This document shows, piece after piece, positions 32,596 through 38,164 of a DNA stretch of 38,164 bases. The notes under the pieces are model-generated. The model searched no databases. It saw only the letters and a program-made list of their open reading frames with translations, and had not been told where the DNA came from. A program made the translations under genes and the position numbers. This stretch comes from Bacillus sp. M6-12 (GTDB lineage: Bacteria > Bacillota > Bacilli > Bacillales > DSM-1321), in NCBI RefSeq assembly GCF_002860285.1, contig NZ_PGVF01000002.1, positions 1 to 38,164 of the forward strand. The letters are read 5' to 3'. Positions within the stretch are counted from its first letter, which is position 1, and each line of letters begins with the position of its first letter.

Positions 32596-34131
32596 TTACA
32601 AGCTTTTAATGCCTGTGTTTGCCTTGACCAGAATTTCATCAAATTTCTTGGCATCTGCTTTCTTGCTTGATACCATTGTACCGACCACAGCGGCGATAAA
32701 TCCTAGCGGGATAGAAACAATTCCTGGATTGCTAAGTGAGAACAGCGGCTCACCAACCAATATCGCAACTCCTGCTTCAGGTGACCAAACGTTTGGTGAT
32801 AACGCTACAAGAATAAGAGAACTGAAAAGTCCAACGACCATACCAGTTACTGCCCCAGTTGTATTAAATCGCTTCCAAAAAATAGTCAATAAAATAATCG
32901 GTAAGTTTGCACTGGCTGCTACTGCAAATGCCAAGGCAACTAAGAATGCTACGTTCATCTTTTGAGCGAATAGTGCAAGGATAATAGATAAAACGGAAAC
33001 CCCGATAGAAGCCCATCTCGCTGCCACCACCTGCTCCTTATCAGTAGCTTTCCCCTTACGGAGGATGTGACTGTAAAAATCATGGGCAAACGCTGATGCT
33101 GCAGATAGCACCAGTCCGGCCACTACTGCCAGGATTGTTGCAAATGCCACTGCTGAGATAAAGGCAAATAAGAAGTCTCCTCCAAGGGCTTTTGCAAGCA
33201 GTGGAGCAGCCATATTACCTGCGGCGTTTGCTGCAACGATTTCATCATATCCTACAAAAGCAGCCGCGCCGAAACCCAGGAAGATTGTAAATACATAGAA
33301 AATACCAATGATCCACGTTGCGTATACGACCGATTTGCGTGCCGTAATCGCATCTTTTACTGTAAAAAAGCGAATTAATATGTGCGGAAGTCCTGCTGTA
33401 CCAAGCACAAGGGCAAGGTTCAGCGAAATTGTGTCCAGCGGGTTTTTAAATTTATTACCCGGATTTAAGAAGTTTTCACCTAGTGGAGTTGCTGTTTGCA
33501 TTTGTCTGAACATTTCAGCTACGCTAAAATCAAATTTTGCAAACACAATGATGGAGATGATAAATGTCCCGCCCATTAGTAACAGGGCTTTAACAATTTG
33601 GACCCATGAAGTAGCCATCATGCCGCCAAATACAACATACACAGTCATAAGAATACCAACGATAAGTACGGAATAAACATAATCTATGCCAAGTAAAAGC
33701 TTTATAAGTGCCCCAGCGCCGACCAATTGCGCAATCATGTAGAAAATAGAAATAGCGATTGTATTCATCGCCGCTACTCCTCTTACCTTCTTCTCATCAA
33801 AGCGCGCGGCAATCATGTCAGCCATTGTATATTTGCCAAGGTTCCTAAGCGGTTCGGCAACCACATAAAGCACTACCAAGTAAGCAACAAGGAAACCAAT
33901 ACTGTAGAAGAAGCCATCGAAACCTGAAAGCGCTACCATTCCAGCGATCCCTAAAAACGACGCTGCGGACATATAGTCTCCTGCAATGGCCAACCCATTC
34001 TGCCAGCCAGTCAAGCTTCCATCAGCGGTATAAAAGTCGCTCGATGTTTTTGTCTTTTTTGATGCCATATATGTTATTACCAATGTTAATGCAACAATGA
34101 TTAAAAATAATGAAAATGCCAATCCATTCAT
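32596..34131 (-). CDS. ywcA: sodium/solute symporter, acetate permease type (ActP/YwcA-like)
   Basis: 511 aa, with about thirteen membrane segments, of the solute:sodium symporter family. Family marks are SDFYTADGSLTGWQNGLAIAGDYMSAASFLG near the N-terminus and GTAGLPHILIRFFTVKDAITARKSV in the middle. That combination is typical of cation/acetate symporters (ActP, B. subtilis YwcA). It probably imports acetate or another short carboxylate. It follows a DUF485 gene by 14 bp, the standard arrangement. In B. subtilis ywcBA lies elsewhere, so this operon is an insertion between hemY and yhgD. Confidence 0.88.
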   Translation of the reverse strand: MNGLAFSLFLIIVALTLVITYMASKKTKTSSDFYTADGSLTGWQNGLAIAGDYMSAASFLGIAGMVALSGFDGFFYSIGFLVAYLVVLYVVAEPLRNLGKYTMADMIAARFDEKKVRGVAAMNTIAISIFYMIAQLVGAGALIKLLLGIDYVYSVLIVGILMTVYVVFGGMMATSWVQIVKALLLMGGTFIISIIVFAKFDFSVAEMFRQMQTATPLGENFLNPGNKFKNPLDTISLNLALVLGTAGLPHILIRFFTVKDAITARKSVVYATWIIGIFYVFTIFLGFGAAAFVGYDEIVAANAAGNMAAPLLAKALGGDFLFAFISAVAFATILAVVAGLVLSAASAFAHDFYSHILRKGKATDKEQVVAARWASIGVSVLSIILALFAQKMNVAFLVALAFAVAASANLPIILLTIFWKRFNTTGAVTGMVVGLFSSLILVALSPNVWSPEAGVAILVGEPLFSLSNPGIVSIPLGFIAAVVGTMVSSKKADAKKFDEILVKANTGIKSL

Positions 34132-34145
34132 TCCAGTGTCCCCCT

Positions 34146-34487
34146 TTATTTACCTGCTTCAGCGCTTATTTTTTCTACGAGTTCATCAAACTTGGCCGCT
34201 CTTCGTGAATAAAGCATGCAAAGGGCCCAAGTCATGATAAATTGCGCTCCAGCAAAAATCCATGCCCAGGAAATTGCTCCTATTGCGGGATTATTCAGCA
34301 CAGAAGTATAAGAAGTCAGGACTGGCAAGGTAAAATAGAAAACCATAAAGAAGATTGACATAGGTAAGATAAAATTGCGTTTCTGGCGCATAAGTTCCTT
34401 AAATGAAGCAGATGCCACAACACGTGAATAGTCCCCTGATACTGTTTCCTGGCGTTTTTGCGCCAGTGAATTTTGATTATTCCCCAT
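34146..34487 (-). CDS. ywcB: DUF485 small membrane protein (YwcB/YjcH-like)
   Basis: 113 aa from ATG 34487, with GGGGG six bases upstream; upstream codons in frame (to 34553) have no proper ribosome binding site. Two membrane segments follow a soluble N-terminal tail. The family core SASFKELMRQKRNFILPMSIFF is clear. DUF485 proteins almost always precede an ActP-type symporter and may be an accessory subunit. The operon promoter lies at 34552-34580. Confidence 0.85.
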   Translation of the reverse strand: MGNNQNSLAQKRQETVSGDYSRVVASASFKELMRQKRNFILPMSIFFMVFYFTLPVLTSYTSVLNNPAIGAISWAWIFAGAQFIMTWALCMLYSRRAAKFDELVEKISAEAGK

Positions 34488-34551
34488 CATAATCCCCCAT
34501 TCATTTTTTTTACTTCTGCCCTCCTTATGAATTTGTTCTTGTACAAAATTC

Positions 34552-34580
34552 ATTATAATACAATTCAGAATAAATTGTAA
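34552..34580 (-). promoter_or_regulatory. sigma-A promoter of the symporter operon
   Basis: On the minus strand TTACAA (34575-34580) and TATAAT (34552-34557) are 17 bp apart. No CcpA site was recognised nearby. Confidence 0.6.
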
Positions 34581-34684
34581 ATTCTGTTCTATAACAAAAC
34601 CTTACTTTTTCCATATTCGTTACAAAATAAGGAATTTTTTTACTGCATTATTTTCTTGCCCAAAGGAAGCGGATGGATAATAAA

Positions 34685-34715
34685 AACAAAAAAACCGCCC
34701 GTTAATGGACAGTTT
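34685..34715 (-). terminator. intrinsic terminator of the hem operon
   Basis: On the minus strand AAACTGTCC pairs with GGGCGGTTT (two G-U pairs) across six bases and ends in a run of T. It lies about 20 bp past the hemY remnant stop codon. Confidence 0.75.
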
Positions 34716-34736
34716 CTGTTTGTATCTTACTTGAGC

Positions 34737-35745
34737 TTAAGTATGCAGCACCTTTTCAACTGCTGCTTCGCCTTGATCGATGCAATCCGGCACTCCGAGG
34801 CCCTCATATAAACTTCCTGCCGGGAAAACCCCCGGACGCTGTTCCTCGACTGCAGATTTTATTGTTTCAATCCTATGTTTATGACCTACCGTAAATTGCG
34901 GAATGGAGTTCTTCCAGCGGGTAACAATAGAAAAATCCGGATGCTCGGCAATATCCATCGTTTTATTTAAATCATTCATTACGATTTTTATTATTGCTTC
35001 ATCTGATAATTCAACAACTGCCTCGTCTCCTGCCCGACCGAAGTAGCAGCGCAACAGCACTTTTCCGTCAGGGTTGAGTGTGGCCATTTTTTAGGGGTCC
35101 AAGTACAGGCTGTAATTGAATAATCACTGTTTTCGGGATACAACAAACCCTGTCCGTTTATATCCTTTTTAATTACTGATTGATCAAAGGCAAGCGCCAC
35201 AGTTGCAACGCTTGTCGATGGCATTTCTTTTAAAGGCTCAAAAAAGGCATAGCGTGAAAACATCGATTGTGCTGCATGATGAGGCACTGTTGGCAATATT
35301 ACAGATGCATACCTAATCTCATCCGTATTTAAGCTGATTCTGTACTGAGAACCTTCCTTGAGGACATCCTCAACCCTTACTTCCTTCCAGAACGTGGGTC
35401 AAGCTTTGATTCTATTGCATCCACAAGAGATTCAGGGCCTGATGTAAAGATTAGAAATGCACCTTTAGATGACTTGTTAACGGAAGGATCCGGCTTCTTT
35501 TTTGTTGCTGTTTTTTTCATACCAAGGACCAGACTTCTATACTTTCGCTCTGCCTGATAGTATTGCCGTTTGAATTTTCCCGTCTAAACGGGCAGATGCC
35601 TCAATCAATACGGTTTCAAATGGAAGATTCTCTTCTTTATCCGCTGTTGCAGATAGTAGGCTGCTGTCAGACCGGTTATGCCTCCCCCGATAATCACAAT
35701 CTTCTGTTTGACGGTTTCATCGCCTTCTTCTTATCGTTATCATCC
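34737..35745 (-). pseudogene. hemY: broken hemY (coproporphyrinogen III/protoporphyrinogen oxidase)
   Basis: The family is a FAD enzyme that oxidises coproporphyrinogen III in the Gram-positive haem pathway. Recognisable pieces on the minus strand lie in different frames. The dinucleotide-binding start KIVIIGGGITGLTAAYYLQQ comes first. KEENLPFETVLIEASARLDGKIQT comes next, in a second frame. QYYQAERKYRSLVLGMKK then follows directly, although about 135 codons should separate it from the previous piece. After a further shift come FWKEVRVEDVLKEGSQYRIS and ITACTWTPKKWPH. After the last shift come GKVLLRCYFGRAGDEAVVEL and the C-terminus GVPDCIDQGEAAVEKVLHT. Total length is about 1.0 kb against about 1.4 kb for an intact gene. 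There is no in-frame start codon, and a conserved Gly before KIQT is Asp. It lies right after hemH, the normal hemEHY order. Confidence 0.9.
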
Positions 35746-35749
35746 GATG

Positions 35750-36679
35750 TTATGACAGTTTCTTTAAAATAACCTCAGCCAGTGCGTCGATGAATTCAGG
35801 ATTTGTATTCGGCATTTCCGGACGGTAGTAAGCAGCTCCGATTTCGTTAGTAACAACTTTGCATTCGTAGTCATTATCATAAAGTACTTCCAAATGATCC
35901 GCGACAAACCCAGCCGGAACGTATACAAACGCTTTATAGCCTTTTTCCCGGTAGAGGTCTCTTGTCAGGTCCTGGACATCAGGGCCAAGCCAAGGTTCCG
36001 GAGTATTGCCTGCGCTTTGCCAGCCTACCGCATACTCGGTTATCCCTGCACCTTCTGCAATCATCAGGGCCGTTTCCTGAAGCTGGTCCGGATATGGATC
36101 GCCTAATTGCAGTATTTTTTCCGGCAAACTGTGGGCTGAAACAATAAGAACAGCCTGACTGCGTTCTTCATCCGTCATTTTTGCAAAAACTTCCTTTACA
36201 CGGTGAACCCAGTAGCTGATGAATTTTGGCTCGTCATACCAGCTTTCAACAGATGTAAGTGACATTCCGCCAGTTTTTTCAATCTGTGCCTGAGCCCGAC
36301 CATTATATGACTTTACGCTGAAGGTAGAAAAGTGCGGTGCAAGCACGAGGCTGACAGCTTCCGTTATGCCATCACGCTTCATTTCATCCACTGCATCTTC
36401 CACAAATGGCTCTATATGCTTAAGACCCAGGTATGACTTAAATTCAATCTCATCCTGAATTTCATTAAGATGTTTTTCAAGTGCGTTTGCCTGCTCTTGT
36501 GTAATTTTTGCAAGCGGTGATATACCACCAATAGCTTCATAACGATTCTTAAGATCTTCAAGCATTTCAGGAGAAGGTGTCCGTCCATGTCTGATATGTG
36601 TATAGTAACGTTCGATATCTTCTTCTTTATAAGGAGTTCCATATGCCATTACGAGGATCCCCATCTTCTTTTTAGCCAT
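35750..36679 (-). CDS. hemH: coproporphyrin ferrochelatase HemH
   Basis: 309 aa, the usual Bacillus length. It inserts iron into coproporphyrin III (the CPD branch) to give coprohaem. The catalytic residues are conserved at the same numbers as in B. subtilis: His183 ([12 protein letters not shown]) and Glu264 ([15 protein letters not shown]). The opening [27 protein letters not shown] is family-typical. The ribosome binding site before ATG 36679 is weak (GGGGT, rather far away). It lies 87 bp after hemE and directly before the hemY remnant. All its key residues are intact, so it is probably still expressed. Confidence 0.96.
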   Translation of the reverse strand: MAKKKMGILVMAYGTPYKEEDIERYYTHIRHGRTPSPEMLEDLKNRYEAIGGISPLAKITQEQANALEKHLNEIQDEIEFKSYLGLKHIEPFVEDAVDEMKRDGITEAVSLVLAPHFSTFSVKSYNGRAQAQIEKTGGMSLTSVESWYDEPKFISYWVHRVKEVFAKMTDEERSQAVLIVSAHSLPEKILQLGDPYPDQLQETALMIAEGAGITEYAVGWQSAGNTPEPWLGPDVQDLTRDLYREKGYKAFVYVPAGFVADHLEVLYDNDYECKVVTNEIGAAYYRPEMPNTNPEFIDALAEVILKKLS

Positions 36680-36766
36680 TATAGCTGATACCCCATTTCA
36701 ATTCGTCTACCCATTTATTTTGTATATTCCGGCTGCTTTTATCAATAATTCTGCTTATGGGCATGC

Positions 36767-37810
36767 TTACTTAAGCTGGCTTTTAGAATATTCATGAATA
36801 AAATCTGTCAAGCGTTTAAGCGTTTCGGGTTTAACCTGCGGGAACACTCCATGTCCAAGATTGAAGATGTAACCTGGGGTTTCTATGCCTTGATCCAGGA
36901 TTGCTTTGGCCCTCTCTTCAATAACATTCCAAGGAGATAACAGGATCGCAGGATCTAGATTGCCTTGAACGGTTTTTGTAATGCCCATTGCCCTTGCTTC
37001 CCTGATTGGCAGCCTCCAGTCCAATCCAACTACATCAAGTGGAAGGTCATGCCATTCTTTCGCCAAGTGGCTTGCACCAACGCCAAACATGATCAATGGA
37101 ACGTTTTCTTCCCGCAATGCGGAGAAAATCCGGGTCATGACTGGCTTGATAAACGTACGGTAATCCTCAACATTCAATGCACCAACCCAGGAGTCGAAGA
37201 TTTGGATGGCTTTTGCACCAGCTTTGATTTGGGATTTCACATATGTAATGGTTGTTTCGCTGAGCTTGTCCATCAATGCGAACCATGCCTTTGGTTCAGA
37301 ATACATGAAAGCTTTCGTTTTATTGTAATTTCTTGAAGGGCCTCCTTCGATCATATACGACGCAAGTGTAAATGGCGCGCCTGCAAATCCGATCAGCGGA
37401 ACACTTAATTGTTCAGTAGTCAGCAGCTTAATAGTTTCCAGCACGTAGGGAACATCGTCTTCAGGAGAAATTTCACCAAGCTTTTCAACGTCGCTCAGGG
37501 AAGTGATTGGATTTGAGATAACAGGGCCAATTCCGGACTTAATTTCAACATCAACACCGATTGCAGGCAGCGGAGTCATAATGTCTTTATAAAGAATAGC
37601 TGCATCCACTCCATATTGTTCAACCGGCAGCCTTGTAACATAAGCGCATAGCTCAGGCTGATGGGTAATTTCAAACAGCGAATACTTTTCTTTGATCGCT
37701 CTGTATTCAGGCTGTGAGCGGCCTGCCTGGCGCATATACCAAACGGGCACATAATCCGTCTTTTCCCCTCTTGCAGCTTTTAAAAATGTTTCATTTATTT
37801 TCTTAGACAT
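36767..37810 (-). CDS. hemE: uroporphyrinogen decarboxylase HemE
   Basis: 347 aa. It removes four carboxyl groups from uroporphyrinogen III to give coproporphyrinogen III. The signature [14 protein letters not shown] is near residues 26-39, with the active-site aspartate region [17 protein letters not shown] following. [17 protein letters not shown] and the C-terminal [17 protein letters not shown] are also intact. I use ATG 37810, with AAAGGTGG six bases upstream; the frame extends to 37831 but without a site. It is first in the hem operon, with a promoter at 37853-37882 next to tandem repeats. Confidence 0.96.
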   Translation of the reverse strand: MSKKINETFLKAARGEKTDYVPVWYMRQAGRSQPEYRAIKEKYSLFEITHQPELCAYVTRLPVEQYGVDAAILYKDIMTPLPAIGVDVEIKSGIGPVISNPITSLSDVEKLGEISPEDDVPYVLETIKLLTTEQLSVPLIGFAGAPFTLASYMIEGGPSRNYNKTKAFMYSEPKAWFALMDKLSETTITYVKSQIKAGAKAIQIFDSWVGALNVEDYRTFIKPVMTRIFSALREENVPLIMFGVGASHLAKEWHDLPLDVVGLDWRLPIREARAMGITKTVQGNLDPAILLSPWNVIEERAKAILDQGIETPGYIFNLGHGVFPQVKPETLKRLTDFIHEYSKSQLK

Positions 37811-37852
37811 AAAAATCCACCTTTCATGCAAATAAACCGTTCTTAATATTTT

Positions 37853-37882
37853 TTTATACCCTTACTAGAATATCACGGGCAA
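37853..37882 (-). promoter_or_regulatory. probable sigma-A promoter of the hem operon
   Basis: On the minus strand TTGCCC (37877-37882) and TATAAA (37853-37858) are separated by 18 bp. The family A repeat starts only about 25 bp further upstream. Confidence 0.5.
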
Positions 37883-37906
37883 CTAAATTTACAAATGTAA
37901 TATTCA

Positions 37907-38007
37907 AGAAAAGCGTAAGCGCCCTGTAAGAGGAAGGAAGGCGCTTTTTGCCTTCCGAAGTGATTGGCTTATGACCTCGAAGGGCTGGGCGCTGGAGCCG
38001 GACATCA
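37907..38007 (+). repeat. family A dispersed repeat, copy 1
   Basis: It starts AGAAAAGCGTAAGCGCCCTG, contains the hairpin GAAGGC-GCTTTTT-GCCTTC and the block GAAGTGATTGGCTTATGACC, and ends GGGCTGGGCGCTGGAGCC, then GGACATCA. The next copy follows immediately in the same direction. Confidence 0.75.
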
Positions 38008-38008
38008 T

Positions 38009-38164
38009 AGAAAAGCGCAAGCGCCCTGGTTAGCCCTGACAAGCATAAGACAAGCGCTGACAGAAGGCGCTTTTTGCCTTCCGAAGTGATTGGCTTATGA
38101 CCAAGGTTGTAACGGCACTTGGTTACAACACTCGAGGGGCTGGGCGCTGCAGCTAGACATCAAC
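38009..38164 (+). repeat. family A dispersed repeat, copy 2 (longer form)
   Basis: It has the same start and end blocks as copy 1 and carries two extra modules. The second extra module, about 38103-38130, contains the inverted repeat GTTGTAAC-GGCACTTG-GTTACAAC. It ends in GACATCAAC at the window edge and may continue. An inverted copy with the second extra module lies at 28467-28572. Confidence 0.75.

Noticed and set aside
37907..38164. CRISPR array
   Set aside because: Only two copies, about 100-156 bp each, differing by modules; no short regular repeats and unique spacers.

Overview
The window comes from a low-GC Gram-positive bacterium of the family Bacillaceae. The evidence is AGGAGG-type ribosome binding sites, TTGACA/TATAAT-type promoters, and a gene order that follows the Bacillus subtilis yhf-yhj-add region as I remember it. 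Read right to left it gives hemE-hemH-hemY, yhgD-yhgE, yhfH/yhfI-lplJ, lcfB (yhfL), yhfN, yhzC/comK, yhjD, yhjE, a type I signal peptidase, and addB-addA. The dispersed non-coding repeats fit an environmental Bacillaceae genus such as Cytobacillus or Mesobacillus, but the genus cannot be fixed from sequence alone. No rRNA, tRNA, phage, IS transposase or CRISPR array was found.

Layout, left to right. 1-245: the last codons of one gene and a 50-aa unknown protein. 327-1916: an acyl-CoA synthetase. 2034-2221: a MITE-like repeat. 2401-9657: addA and addB (recombination helicase-nuclease) behind a candidate LexA box. 9976-12138: signal peptidase, YhjE and YhjD. 12140-12440: a tandem non-coding repeat. 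12626-13643: comK diverging from an IDEAL-domain gene. 13736-16761: RsbRD-type stressosome protein, M48 protease and SCO protein. 16835-23626: accessory transport genes (AzlCD, a tryptophan-type ABC importer, a nitroreductase, an MFS transporter); part of this block lies between inverted copies of a 55-bp repeat. 23789-25798: a Tyr/Gly/Pro-rich coat-like protein and FadR-controlled lcfB. 26223-28313: lplJ, yhfI and the mini zinc-ribbon gene yhfH. 28467-28626: a chimera of two repeat families. 28678-31524: yhgE and its TetR-type regulator yhgD. 31725-34487: two small genes and an acetate-type symporter operon. 34737-37810: hemE and hemH, followed by a clearly broken hemY. 37907-38164: tandem modular repeats.

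Most of the window is ordinary core chromosome. The points most worth a second look are: the degraded hemY inside an otherwise intact haem operon; paired operators around yhgD/yhgE; an SOS-box candidate upstream of addBA; an almost consensus FadR operator at lcfB; several families of short non-coding repeats, one a hybrid; and small genes that routine gene calling may miss. I see no convincing new defence or mobile system.
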